From Streptomyces sp. SAJ15 (lineage in GTDB: Bacteria; Actinomycetota; Actinomycetes; Streptomycetales; Streptomycetaceae): a DNA stretch of 64,000 bases. A program made the translations under genes and the position numbers. The notes below the pieces were generated by a model. The model was not told the origin of the DNA. It ran no database searches and was given only the letters and a program-made list of their open reading frames with translations. The stretch lies in contig NZ_NISY01000002.1 of NCBI RefSeq assembly GCF_007595705.1, positions 620,001-684,000 on the forward strand, read 5' to 3'. Positions 38,274-46,353 of this stretch are shown piece by piece; position 1 is the stretch's first letter; the number at the start of each line of letters is the position of its first letter.

Positions 38274-39296
38274 TCAGGTTACTCGCGCCCGTTGGGTCAC
38301 GCCGATGCACACGAGTACGGCGACCGCGGCCAGGGGGGCCGCCGGAGTGAGGTGTTCGCCCAGAAGGAGGACCGACCAGACGAGCGTCAGCAGCGGCTGG
38401 GCGAGTTGGAGCTGGCTGGCCCGAGCCACCCCGATCGCCGCCATCCCGCGGTACCAGGCGACCATGCCGAGGAACTGCGAGGCCGTCGCCACCCACAGCA
38501 GCCCGGTGACCGACCGCGCCGTCAGCTCCACCGGCTCGTGCGCCAGCGCCAGCGCCGCGCCCGTGGCGGACAGCGGCAGACAGCCGACCAGCGCCCAGCC
38601 GATCACCTGCCAGCCCGGCATGTGCCGGGCCAGCCGGCCGCCTTCGGAGTAACCGACCGCGCAGGTCAGCAGGGCCCCGAAGAGGTAGAGATCGCCCGTC
38701 GTCGGCCGGCCGCCGCTCTGCCGCACGGCGAAGGCCGCGACCACCACCGCGCCCGCCAGGGCCGCCAGCCAGAAGGCCCGCGAGGGACGGGCCCCGGTGC
38801 GCACGGCCGAGAACGCCGCCGTGGTGAGCGGCAGCAGGCCCACGACCACCGCGGCGTGGGAGGTGCTGGAGGTCCGCAGCGCCAGGGTGGTCAACAGCGG
38901 GAAGCCCACGACGACCCCGCCCACGACGGCGAGCAGGCCGGGCCAGTGGCGGCGGGCGGGCAGAGGCACCCGCAGCACCAGCAGCGCGCCGGCCGCGATC
39001 ACCCCCGCCAGCGTCATCCGGGTGGCGGTGACGGACCAGGGGCCAAGGCCCTCCAGGGCCCAGGCGGTGGCGGGGAAGGTGAGCGAGAAGACGGCCACCG
39101 CGAGCGCCGCGAGCCAGGTGCCGACGGCGCCGGAGCGGCGGGCGTCGCGCGGAGCCCCGTCGCGGTCGCCCCGCCGTGCGCTGGAGGCCGCGGTGTCGGT
39201 GCCGGACCGGGGCGCCCCGTCCATGGGGGGAGTCGACGGGGCGGCCGCTTCGCGCGGGGGGAGGGGCGGGGCCGAGGCCGCGGACGCCTCGGTCAC
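38274..39296 (-). CDS. EamA/DMT-family transporter
   Basis: About 340 residues with ten hydrophobic helices in two EamA halves (first about 55-170, second about 185-315; the second ends QLAQPLLTLVWSVLLLGEHLTPAAPLAAVAVLVCIGV). It is a probable metabolite exporter. The start is uncertain: the GTG used here lies clear of the divergent MocR gene, an ATG 24 codons later is possible, and an ATG at 39359 would overlap the MocR start. The first 50 residues are low-complexity. The divergent MocR protein is the likely regulator, a recurrent arrangement. Confidence 0.85.
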   Translation of the reverse strand: MTEASAASAPPLPPREAAAPSTPPMDGAPRSGTDTAASSARRGDRDGAPRDARRSGAVGTWLAALAVAVFSLTFPATAWALEGLGPWSVTATRMTLAGVIAAGALLVLRVPLPARRHWPGLLAVVGGVVVGFPLLTTLALRTSSTSHAAVVVGLLPLTTAAFSAVRTGARPSRAFWLAALAGAVVVAAFAVRQSGGRPTTGDLYLFGALLTCAVGYSEGGRLARHMPGWQVIGWALVGCLPLSATGAALALAHEPVELTARSVTGLLWVATASQFLGMVAWYRGMAAIGVARASQLQLAQPLLTLVWSVLLLGEHLTPAAPLAAVAVLVCIGVTQRARVT

Positions 39297-39343
39297 CGGG
39301 CCGCTCGGGCGCCCCACCGTTATCGTCCTGCGGGGAGTAGCGC

Positions 39344-39360
39344 TATCTTCTGGTCTCATG
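39344..39360 (+). promoter_or_regulatory. Probable leaderless promoter of the MocR gene
   Basis: TATCTT at 39344-39349 lies 8 nt before the ATG at 39358, and no ribosome-binding sequence separates them. With normal -10 to +1 spacing, transcription would start at or next to the start codon. No good -35 is seen, fitting activator dependence. Confidence 0.45.
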
Positions 39361-40800
39361 CATGAGCGTAGCAGCGTGGCCGAACTGGCAGGCATCCTGA
39401 GGGGAGAGCTGAACCGTTACTCTCACGGTGAGAAACTGCCGTCGAGTCGGGCCCTCGTCGAGCGTTTCCGAGTGAGCCCGGTGACGGTCACCCGCGCGCT
39501 GGGCGCCCTCGCGGCCGAGGGGCTGATCGTCACCCGGCCCGGAGCCGGTTCCTTCCGGGCGGCACCGCCCCCGACCGGGAACCGCCCCACCGGGGACACC
39601 TCCTGGCAGGAGGTGGCACTGAGCGCCGAGACGGCGGACGAACCGGTACCGCGCTCGGTCGACGCCTCCGCGGTGCTGGCCACGCTCGCCGCCCCGCCGC
39701 CCGGCGTCATCGAGCTCAACGGCGGCTACCTGCACCCCTCCCTCCAACCGGAGCGCGCACTGGCCGCCGCGCTCGCCCGGGCCGGCCGCCGACCCGGCGC
39801 CTGGGGGCGCCCGCCCGTCGAGGGGCTCGGCGAGCTGCGCGCCTGGTTCGCACGGGAGATCGGCGGGCCGGCCGGCACCGTCGCCGCCTCCGATGTGCTG
39901 ATCACCTCCGGTGGGCAGAACGCGCTGACCGCCGCCCTGCGGGCGCTCGCTCCGCCCGGGGCGCCCATCCTGGTGGAGTCCCCCACCTACCCCGGCCTGC
40001 TCGCCGCCGCCCGCGCCGCCGGGCTGCGCCCGGTGCCGGTGCCGGCCGACACCGCCGGCGTACGCACCGACCTGCTCGCCCAGGCGTTCCGGGCCAGCGG
40101 CGCGCGCGTCTTCGTGTGCCAGCCGCTCTTCGCCAACCCGCACGGCGCGGTGCTCTCTCCCGAGCGGCGCGCCGAGGTGCTGCGGGTGGCCCGGGAGGCC
40201 GGGGCCTTCGTCATCGAGGACGACTTCGCGCGCCGCCTGGCGCACGAGGACGCGGGCCCGCTGCCCGCCGCCCTCGCCGCCGACGACCCCGACGGCGTGG
40301 TGATCCACGTCTGCTCGCTCACCAAGGCCGCCTCCCCCAGCCTGCGGGTGGGCGCGCTCGCCGCCCGCGGCCCCGTCCTGCAGCGGCTGCGCGCGATCCA
40401 GGTCGTCGACCAGTTCTTCGTCTCCCGGCCGCTCCAGGAGGCCGCCCTCGAACTCGTCGGCTCGCCCGCCTGGGCCCGGCACCTGCGCACCATCGCCGCC
40501 GAACTGCGCACCCGCCGGGAGACGTTGCTCACCGCGGTACGGCGGGAGCTGCCGGAGCCGGCCGAGGTGCGCCACGCCCCCGCCGGCGGCTACCACGTGT
40601 GGCTGCGGCTGCCGGACGGCACCGACGAGGCCGCGCTGACCGCCACCGCGCTCCGCGCGGGCGTCGCGGTCGCCCCCGGCCGGCCGTACTTCCCCGCCGA
40701 ACCCCCCGCCCCCCACCTGCGACTCAGCTTCGCCTCGGCCGCCGGCCCGACCGAACTCGTCGAGGGCGTCCGCAGGTTGCGCACGGCCTGGGGCGGTTGA
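39358..40800 (+). CDS. MocR-type regulator (GntR HTH + aminotransferase fold)
   Basis: A 480-residue MocR/PdxR-class protein. The winged HTH is at about 5-65 (GEKLPSSRALVERFRVSPVTVTRALGALAAEGLIVTRPGAGSF). A class I aminotransferase-like domain follows (VIELNGGYLHPSL, ITSGGQNALTAALRALAPPG, ESPTYPGLLAAAR, QPLFANPHGAVLSPERR, EDDFARRL) with PLP-binding Lys323 in SLTKAASPSLRVG. MocR proteins usually sense PLP or an amino compound and control the neighbouring gene, here the divergent DMT transporter. ATG start without ribosome site. Confidence 0.93.
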   Translation: MHERSSVAELAGILRGELNRYSHGEKLPSSRALVERFRVSPVTVTRALGALAAEGLIVTRPGAGSFRAAPPPTGNRPTGDTSWQEVALSAETADEPVPRSVDASAVLATLAAPPPGVIELNGGYLHPSLQPERALAAALARAGRRPGAWGRPPVEGLGELRAWFAREIGGPAGTVAASDVLITSGGQNALTAALRALAPPGAPILVESPTYPGLLAAARAAGLRPVPVPADTAGVRTDLLAQAFRASGARVFVCQPLFANPHGAVLSPERRAEVLRVAREAGAFVIEDDFARRLAHEDAGPLPAALAADDPDGVVIHVCSLTKAASPSLRVGALAARGPVLQRLRAIQVVDQFFVSRPLQEAALELVGSPAWARHLRTIAAELRTRRETLLTAVRRELPEPAEVRHAPAGGYHVWLRLPDGTDEAALTATALRAGVAVAPGRPYFPAEPPAPHLRLSFASAAGPTELVEGVRRLRTAWGG

Positions 40801-40997
40801 GCCAGGCGTCGCCCCGCCCCCGGTCGTCCCCGAGCGGCCGCGACGTACAGCCGGCCCAGGGGGCCGGGCATGGCCGACCACCCTGGCGGACAGGTCGTCT
40901 CCGGTGCGCCGACGCCGACGCCGACGTCGATTCCGGCCCGGTGGCCGGTCGGCGATATCGCGTCGCGGCCGGCGTGGGCGACTGATAGGAACGGGCC

Positions 40998-41426
40998 ATG
41001 ATCGACGGATACGAGCTCTCCACCGACCCCGCCCGTCTCGACCGGGCCCGCATCCACCACTGGCTGTCCACCGGGGCGCCCTGGGCCCTGGGGCGCTCCC
41101 GCGAGACACAGGACCGTGCGATCGACGGCTCCCTCAACTTCGGCGCGTACGAGAGGACTTCCGGCGCCCAGGTCGGCTACGCCCGGGTCGTCACCGACCA
41201 CACCACCTTCGCCTGGCTCTGCGACGTGTACGTCGACCCCGACGCGCGCGGCAAGGGGCTGGCCACCGCCCTGGCCACCGCGGTCCGCGACCACCTGGCG
41301 CCGCTGGGGCTGCGTCGGATGCTGCTCGCCACGGATGACGCGCACGGCGTCTACGCGAAGGTGGGCTTCCAGCCGCTCGAAGACTCGGGGTACTGGATGA
41401 ATCTCTCCTTCCCGCCGCGCCCCTAG
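40998..41426 (+). CDS. GNAT-family N-acetyltransferase
   Basis: A 142-residue GNAT protein. The acetyl-CoA pyrophosphate loop is DARGKGLATALA (V.PDARGKGLA), preceded by FAWLCDVYVDP and followed by LRRMLLATDDAHGVYAKVGFQPL. The substrate amine is unknown. ATG start; it is convergent with the aldo-keto reductase gene. The 197 bp upstream, after the MocR stop, hold no other gene. Confidence 0.9.
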   Translation: MIDGYELSTDPARLDRARIHHWLSTGAPWALGRSRETQDRAIDGSLNFGAYERTSGAQVGYARVVTDHTTFAWLCDVYVDPDARGKGLATALATAVRDHLAPLGLRRMLLATDDAHGVYAKVGFQPLEDSGYWMNLSFPPRP

Positions 41427-41487
41427 CCCGAACCGGGGCCTACCCGCGGCCCTACCGCGGCACCGGGGCCGGTCCCGGACCGGCACC

Positions 41488-42381
41488 TCACCGCCGGCCG
41501 AGCGACTCCATGTCGCCCGCGTCGAGGGCGAGGGACCCGGCCGCCATGTTCTCCTCAAGGTGGGCCGGCGAGCTCGTGCCCGGGATCTGCACGATCGACG
41601 GCGAGCGCGCCAACCCCCAGGCGATGGCCACCTGGTGCTCCGTGGCGCCGTGCCGGGCGGCGACCCGGCGCAGCGCGGCCCCGGCGAGCGGGGTGTGGCC
41701 GCCGCCGAGCGCGAAGAAGGGCATGTACGCGATCCCGGCGTCCGCGCACGCGTCGACCAGCGGGGCGTCCTCCTGGTCGAGCACCCCGAAGCGGTTCTGC
41801 ACCGCCGCGACCGGCGCGATCGCACGCGCCTCGGCGAACTGCTCGTACGTGACGTTGCTGACGCCCAGGTGCCGTATCAGCCCCTCCTCGCGCAGCCGCG
41901 CGAGCGCGGCGAAGCGGTCCCCGACCGGGGCGCCGCCCCGCGCCGCGAGGCGCCCCACCCGCAGATACACCAGGTCGAGCACGTCCACCCCGAGCTCGCG
42001 CAGATTCCGCTCCACCTCCGGACGCAGCTGGTCGGGCGCCGCCTCGGCGTACATCTCACCGCTCGGGGTGCGCAGCGGGCCGACCTTGGTGGCGATGGTG
42101 ACGTCCGCGCGATACGGGTGGAGCGCCTCACGCAGGATGAGGTTGGCGCGCTCGGCACGGCAGAAGTAGAAGGCCGCGGTGTCGATGTGAAGCGCGCCCA
42201 GCTCGACCGCGCGGCGCGCGACCGCCACCGACGTGGCATGGTCGACCGGAGGCCCGTCCCAGTGCCCCGGCAGCTGCATCGCGCCGAAGCCCAGGCGTGG
42301 GACGGTGAGCGTGCCGCCCGGTTCGGCGCCCCCCGGGGCATCCGTACCACCCGGGTCGACGGTGTGCGCGGAGGAGTGCAC
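41488..42381 (-). CDS. Aldo/keto reductase
   Basis: A 297-residue NADPH-dependent (alpha/beta)8 oxidoreductase. Asp and Tyr of the catalytic set are in ALHIDTAAFYF and Lys is in IATKVG. The fourth position, usually His, falls in DLVYLRVG and appears to be Arg/Leu, a deviation seen in some relatives. The C-terminal cofactor region is IVQIPGTSSPAHLEENMAAGSL. GTG start; the first 25 residues are low-complexity. It follows the ketosynthase gene by 12 bp on the same strand, so the two are cotranscribed and may act on the same oxo compound. Confidence 0.9.
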   Translation of the reverse strand: MHSSAHTVDPGGTDAPGGAEPGGTLTVPRLGFGAMQLPGHWDGPPVDHATSVAVARRAVELGALHIDTAAFYFCRAERANLILREALHPYRADVTIATKVGPLRTPSGEMYAEAAPDQLRPEVERNLRELGVDVLDLVYLRVGRLAARGGAPVGDRFAALARLREEGLIRHLGVSNVTYEQFAEARAIAPVAAVQNRFGVLDQEDAPLVDACADAGIAYMPFFALGGGHTPLAGAALRRVAARHGATEHQVAIAWGLARSPSIVQIPGTSSPAHLEENMAAGSLALDAGDMESLGRR

Positions 42382-42393
42382 GGGACCTCCAGT

Positions 42394-43617
42394 TCAGGGA
42401 GCGGGGGTGAACACCAGCGAGGCATTGTGCCCCCCGAAGCCGAAGGAGTTCGCCAGCGCCGCCGCGATCCGGCCGCGCCGGGGCCCGCCGGCGACGACGT
42501 CCAACTCCACCCGCGGGTCCAGGGAGTCGAGGTTCCGGGTCGCGGGCACGACGCCGTCGCGGACCGCGAGCAGCGCGGCGATCGCGCCGATCGCCCCCGC
42601 CGCCCCGAAGAGATGACCGGTCATCGACTTGGTCGCGGTGACGGCCGGGTGCGTGCCGACGGCCTCCGCGACCGACCGGGCCTCGGTGAGATCGCCCAGG
42701 GGCGTGGATGTCGCATGGGCGTGCACATGCTCGATCGCCCGCGGGGGCAACCCCGCCGAGGACAGGGCGAGTCGCATCGCCCGGACCTGCCCCTCGGGGT
42801 GCGCGGCGGTGATGTGGTGGGCGTCCGAGGTGACGCCGGCGCCGGCCAGCGTCGCATGGGCGCGGGCCGCGCGGGCGGCCGCGAACCCCGCGCGCTCCAG
42901 CACGACCACGGCCGCGCCCTCGCCGATGACGAACCCGTCGCGCTCGACGTCGAAGGGGCGGGACGCCCGGTCGGGCGCGTCATTGCGCGTCGAGTGCGCC
43001 TTGGCCTGCGCGAACCCCGCCAACGGCAATGGGTGGATACAGGCTTCGGTGCCGCCCGCCACGACCACGTCGGCCCGGCCCAGGCGGATCAGATCCAGCC
43101 CCGTCGCGATCGCCTCGGCCCCGGAGGCGCAGGCGCTGACCGGGGTGTGCGCGCCGCCACGGGCCCCGAGGTCGATGCTGACCCAGGCCGCGGGACCGTT
43201 GGCCATCAGCATCGGGACCGTGTGGGGAGAGACCTTGCGCACCCCGGAGGTCTCCAGGATGTCGTCCTGGCCCAGCAGCGTCAGCGCGCCCCCGGTGCCG
43301 GTGCCGATCACCACGGCCAGCCGTTCGGGTTCGACGTCCGGCGCGCCCGCGTCCGCCCACGCCTCCCGCGCGGCGACGAGCGCTATCTGCTCGCACCGGT
43401 CCATGCGACGGGCCCGCACCCGGTCCAGGACCGTGGTCGGCTCCACCGCGAGCCGGCCCGCGATCCGCACCGGCAGATCCGCCGCCCACTCCTCCTCGAT
43501 CGCGCCGATCCCGGACCGACCCTCCACCATCGCCGACCAGGTCGAGGCGACGTCCCCGCCGAGCGGAGTGGTGGCCCCCAGGCCGGTCACCAGCACGTTG
43601 TCGGTCTCAGTGCTCAC
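42394..43617 (-). CDS. Beta-ketoacyl-ACP synthase II-like ketosynthase
   Basis: A 407-residue KAS of the FabF type. Nucleophile Cys163 is in VSACASGAEAI, the two active-site histidines are in HVHAHATSTPLGD and TKSMTGHLFGAAGA, and the C-terminal NSFGFGGHNASLVF is intact. It condenses malonyl-ACP with an acyl primer. It is not in the primary fabDHPF cluster and has no ACP nearby; it is paired only with the aldo/keto reductase, so a dedicated role is likely but unknown. GTG start with AAAGGAG 8 bases upstream. A dyad lies just upstream. Confidence 0.9.
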   Translation of the reverse strand: MSTETDNVLVTGLGATTPLGGDVASTWSAMVEGRSGIGAIEEEWAADLPVRIAGRLAVEPTTVLDRVRARRMDRCEQIALVAAREAWADAGAPDVEPERLAVVIGTGTGGALTLLGQDDILETSGVRKVSPHTVPMLMANGPAAWVSIDLGARGGAHTPVSACASGAEAIATGLDLIRLGRADVVVAGGTEACIHPLPLAGFAQAKAHSTRNDAPDRASRPFDVERDGFVIGEGAAVVVLERAGFAAARAARAHATLAGAGVTSDAHHITAAHPEGQVRAMRLALSSAGLPPRAIEHVHAHATSTPLGDLTEARSVAEAVGTHPAVTATKSMTGHLFGAAGAIGAIAALLAVRDGVVPATRNLDSLDPRVELDVVAGGPRRGRIAAALANSFGFGGHNASLVFTPAP

Positions 43618-43632
43618 CGCACAAGCTCCTTT

Positions 43633-43648
43633 GTCGTAAAGATACAAC
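43633..43648. promoter_or_regulatory. Operator-like dyad upstream of ketosynthase gene
   Basis: GTCGTAAAGATACAAC is a 16-bp dyad (GTnGTA-AAGA-TACnAC, one mismatched pair) 15 bp upstream of the ketosynthase GTG, overlapping its ribosome site side. It also reads TTGT-N9-ACAA, a form common to MarR and TetR operators. It stands out in GC-rich surroundings. The regulator is unknown. Confidence 0.5.
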
Positions 43649-43807
43649 TCCCCGCGCGGATGGCCGTGCGAGGAATCAGCCTTGACCCTCACTCTGCCAG
43701 CGGGTTGACGGTTGATCAGGTGCGGTGGTCCACGGAGAGCGGTGATCGGGATTTGTAGGAGTTCATCGTTTCGTCCTGCCGTCGAGAGGGGTAAGCGGGC
43801 GCTTTGG

Positions 43808-44938
43808 TCAGGCGGGGGAGAGGCGCCACAGCGAGGTGACCTCCGCGGCGCGCGCGGCGTGCAGCGGGTCGGCGGCGTCCCGCGCCCGGGGATGGCGCGG
43901 CCGGGTGTCGTGGCGCCCGACCACCCGCAGGCCCGCCGCCGCGACGGCCGCGAGCAGTTCGTCGCGCGTCCTCAGCCCGAGGCGCTCGGCCAGGTCCGAC
44001 AGGACGAGCCAGCCCTCGCCGCCCGGTTCGAGGCGGTCGGCGAGCCCGGCCAGGAAGGAGTGGAGCATGCGGCCGTCCGGGTCGTAGACGCCCTGCTCGA
44101 CCGCGGAGGTCGGTCGGGCGGGAAGCCAGGGCGGGTTGCACACGACGAGGTCCGCGCGGCCCTCCGGGAAGAGCTCGGGTCCCGTCGCCTCGACGCGCCC
44201 GGTCAGACCCAGGCGGTCGATGTTCTCGCGGGCGCAGGCCACGGCGCGCGCGTTGACGTCGGTGCCGATGACGCGATCGACTCCCCGGCGGGCCAGCACC
44301 GCGGCGAGCACCCCGGTCCCCGTGCCCAGGTCGAACGCGGTACGGGCACCGCCGCGCCCGGTCGGCCAGGGCAGCGGGGCCCGCGCCACCAGATCGACGT
44401 ACTCGCCCCTGACCGGCGAGAACACCCCGTAGTGCGGATGGACCCGCGCGCCGAGGGCGGGGACGGGGACGCCCTTGAGGCGCCAGTGGTGCGCCCCGAT
44501 CACGCCGAGGAGCTCCCGGAACGCGATGGCCACGGCGCCGCGCGGCGGGCCGTACGCCTCCGCGCACGCCCGGCGGACGTCGGGCGCCCGGCGCAGCGCC
44601 AGCACGTGGTCGTCCTCCAGTACCAGCAGGACCCGACCCAGCACCCGGGCCCGGTGGCCACGAGCCCGGCGGTGCAGCCGGAAGGAGTCGGCCGGGTCGT
44701 CGCCGACCTGGGGCGACTTCCGGTCGAGGCGACGGCCGAGCGCCTCCAACAGCCGTCGGCCGCCGTGATAGTCGCCGCGCCACAGCAGCGCGGTGCCCTC
44801 GCAGGCCAGTCGGTAGGCGGTGTCGGCCCGCGTCCGGTCGTCGGCGACGACGACCCGCCGGGGGGCCGGGGCGCCGCTCTCGGAGTGCCAGCGGGCGGAG
44901 TGGGTGGTGTGGGCCTCGGCCCAGTGGATCGTGGACAT
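43808..44938 (-). CDS. SAM-dependent methyltransferase (NPPW type)
   Basis: A 376-residue class I methyltransferase. The N-terminal 180 residues are family-specific. The SAM loop is AFDLGTGTGVLAAVLARRG, the acidic residue is in VIGTDVNARAVACARENI and motif IV is VVCNPPWLP, as in enzymes that methylate an exocyclic or amide nitrogen (PrmC/RsmC/RlmG-like). Its target could be rRNA guanine or glutamine; this is not decided. ATG start with GAGGAG upstream. A repeat-rich interval lies in front of it. Confidence 0.88.
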   Translation of the reverse strand: MSTIHWAEAHTTHSARWHSESGAPAPRRVVVADDRTRADTAYRLACEGTALLWRGDYHGGRRLLEALGRRLDRKSPQVGDDPADSFRLHRRARGHRARVLGRVLLVLEDDHVLALRRAPDVRRACAEAYGPPRGAVAIAFRELLGVIGAHHWRLKGVPVPALGARVHPHYGVFSPVRGEYVDLVARAPLPWPTGRGGARTAFDLGTGTGVLAAVLARRGVDRVIGTDVNARAVACARENIDRLGLTGRVEATGPELFPEGRADLVVCNPPWLPARPTSAVEQGVYDPDGRMLHSFLAGLADRLEPGGEGWLVLSDLAERLGLRTRDELLAAVAAAGLRVVGRHDTRPRHPRARDAADPLHAARAAEVTSLWRLSPA

Positions 44939-45053
44939 GGTCGTACTCCTCGGGAACGGATGTGCGGGGGCACGAAGAGCACTTCGACGAGGAGCGGGCC
45001 GATCGCGGTGCCGCGCGCGGACGAGCGACCGCGTGGCGGCGGCCGACGGCGCC

Positions 45054-45257
45054 GACCGCGCGAGGCCGCACGGGCTCGACCGCGCGAGGCCGCACGGCGC
45101 CGACCGCGCGGGGCGGCGACCGGGGCGACCGTGCGGGGCCGACCGCGTGGGGCGGCGGACCGGGGCGACCGCGCGGGGCCGACCGGGTGGGGCGGCGGAC
45201 CGGGGCGACCGTGCGAAGCCGACCGCACGGGGCGGCGGACCGGGGCGACCGTGCGAG
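45054..45257. repeat. Tandem repeat (24-bp and 40-bp units)
   Basis: Two copies of a 24-bp unit starting GACCGCGCGAGGCCGCACGG (45054-45077, 45078-45101) lead into three copies of a 40-bp unit starting CGGGGCGACCGTGCGGGGCC (45121-45160, 45161-45200, 45201-45240) and a partial fourth (to 45257). The 40-bp copies differ by only 2-5 bases and all end GGCGGCGGAC. Confidence 0.9.
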
Positions 45258-45314
45258 CTGACGGACCGTGACGTGCGGGCCGGGCGCGGCTCGGACCCAG
45301 GCGTCCTGTCGCGC

Positions 45315-45388
45315 GGGCGCGGGACTACGCGTGGCGCAGTCGTACGCGCGGGGCGCGGGACTTACGCGCGGGCGCAGTGGTACGCGCG
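45315..45388. repeat. Imperfect direct repeat of about 37 bp
   Basis: Two adjacent copies beginning GGGCGCGGGACT and ending TACGCGCG (45315-45350 and 45351-45388) differ by a few substitutions and 2 inserted bases. They lie 57 bp past the main tandem array. Confidence 0.75.
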
Positions 45389-45546
45389 GGCGTCAGCCAG
45401 GCAGGCAGGGGCTACCGCTCCCGCGTCGAAGCGCGGGAGGAGGTGTCAGCCGAGAACCATGCCGAGCGTCATGAACAGCCCCTTCGGAAGAGTCGGTTGA
45501 CGAGGCTCGCACAGTCCGGCCTCGGAGGCAAACCCCACGTGGAGTA

Positions 45547-46203
45547 TCAGCCACGCCGGGTACCAGCCGCCCCGCCGTCCGCGTCGGGTGCCGGCTCGGA
45601 AGGCACCGGGGTCGGGGCGGGCGCCGCTTGGGCGATGACCGTGCCCACGACCCGCTGGACGGCTTCGGTCTCCGGCGGGGTGCCCGTCCGGTCGGCGAAC
45701 AGCAGGTGTCCGGCTCCGATCAGCGTGGGGGCGAGGGCGTCGACGTCCGCGTCGGGCGCGAGGCGGCCCCGCTCGCGCTCGGCGGTCAGATACGAGGCGA
45801 TCATGGCCGTGGCCTCGGCCAGGACCGGGACGCCGGCCGGTCGGGCCTGGCGCAGCCGGGTGCGCAGCTCGTCCCGGGAGGTGACGAGGCCGACGATGGC
45901 CACGGCGACCGACGCGAACAGGTCCGTCAGCGCGCCGGTGAGGTTGCCGGCGACGGTGCCGGTCCCGGCGGACGCGCGGAGGACGGCGGCCTGCTGGTCG
46001 ATCCGGGCGACGCGGTCCAGCACGAGCTCGGCCAGGAAGGCGTCGAAGTCGGCGAAGTGCCGGTGCAGGACCCCCTTGGCGCAGCCCGCCTCCGTGGTGA
46101 CCGCCCGGCTGGTCAGCGCGCTCGGCCCGTCCCGGAGCAGGACGCGCTCGGCGGCGTCGAACAACTGCTGGCGTACGTCGCGGAGAGCCACCCCTGTCGG
46201 CAT
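45547..46203 (-). CDS. TetR-family transcriptional regulator
   Basis: A 218-residue TetR protein. HTH at about 8-55 (VRQQLFDAAERVLLRDGPSALTSRAVTTEAGCAKGVLHRHFADFDAFLAELV). The ligand domain is helical; the C-terminal 20 residues are Pro/Ala-rich. The ATG is chosen because AGGGAAGG precedes it at a good distance; longer in-frame extensions would read through the operator DNA. It is divergent from a SAM methyltransferase gene. Two perfect palindromes in the shared region are its presumed operators, implying autorepression and control of the methyltransferase. Confidence 0.9.
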   Translation of the reverse strand: MPTGVALRDVRQQLFDAAERVLLRDGPSALTSRAVTTEAGCAKGVLHRHFADFDAFLAELVLDRVARIDQQAAVLRASAGTGTVAGNLTGALTDLFASVAVAIVGLVTSRDELRTRLRQARPAGVPVLAEATAMIASYLTAERERGRLAPDADVDALAPTLIGAGHLLFADRTGTPPETEAVQRVVGTVIAQAAPAPTPVPSEPAPDADGGAAGTRRG

Positions 46204-46287
46204 GCCACGCATCCTTCCCTGTTTCGGCGGCCCGCCGTCGACGCTTCGACGGATCCGTCCGTCGTCCGGCCCCGCAGACGAGCCCTC

Positions 46288-46332
46288 TTGACGAGTGGGC
46301 AAGTGCCCACTCATAGTGGGCACATGCCCACT
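46288..46332. promoter_or_regulatory. Double TetR operator overlapping a promoter
   Basis: AGTGGGCAAGTGCCCACT (46294-46311) and AGTGGGCACATGCCCACT (46315-46332) are perfect 18-bp palindromes with identical arms, 21 bp apart centre to centre (two helical turns). They overlap a forward promoter candidate: TTGACG at 46288-46293 and CATAGT at 46312-46317, 18-bp spacing. A TetR dimer pair bound here would block both divergent genes. Confidence 0.8.
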
Positions 46333-46353
46333 TTACCGCCGGAGCGCGCGCCG

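Larger units (their letters stand above)
44939..45546. other. Gene-free, repeat-rich interval
   Basis: A 608-bp gap with no supported gene between two minus-strand genes. It is built largely of short tandem repeats (see the repeat entries) of about 80-85% GC. Long open frames here encode only Arg/Gly/Ala/Pro-rich repeats and change sense between repeat units, because the main 40-bp unit is not a multiple of three. Confidence 0.6.

Noticed and set aside
45054..45257. Possible CRISPR array
   Set aside because: Units are directly contiguous with no unique spacers, are 80% or more GC and have no cas genes nearby.
44820..45500. Arg/Gly/Ala-rich frame through the repeat array
   Set aside because: The 40-bp unit shifts frame each copy and the product is low complexity; no ribosome site. 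Treated as non-coding repeat.
46204..46323. N-terminal extension of the TetR protein
   Set aside because: It would translate the operator palindromes; the ATG at 46203 has AGGGAAGG and matches TetR family beginnings.
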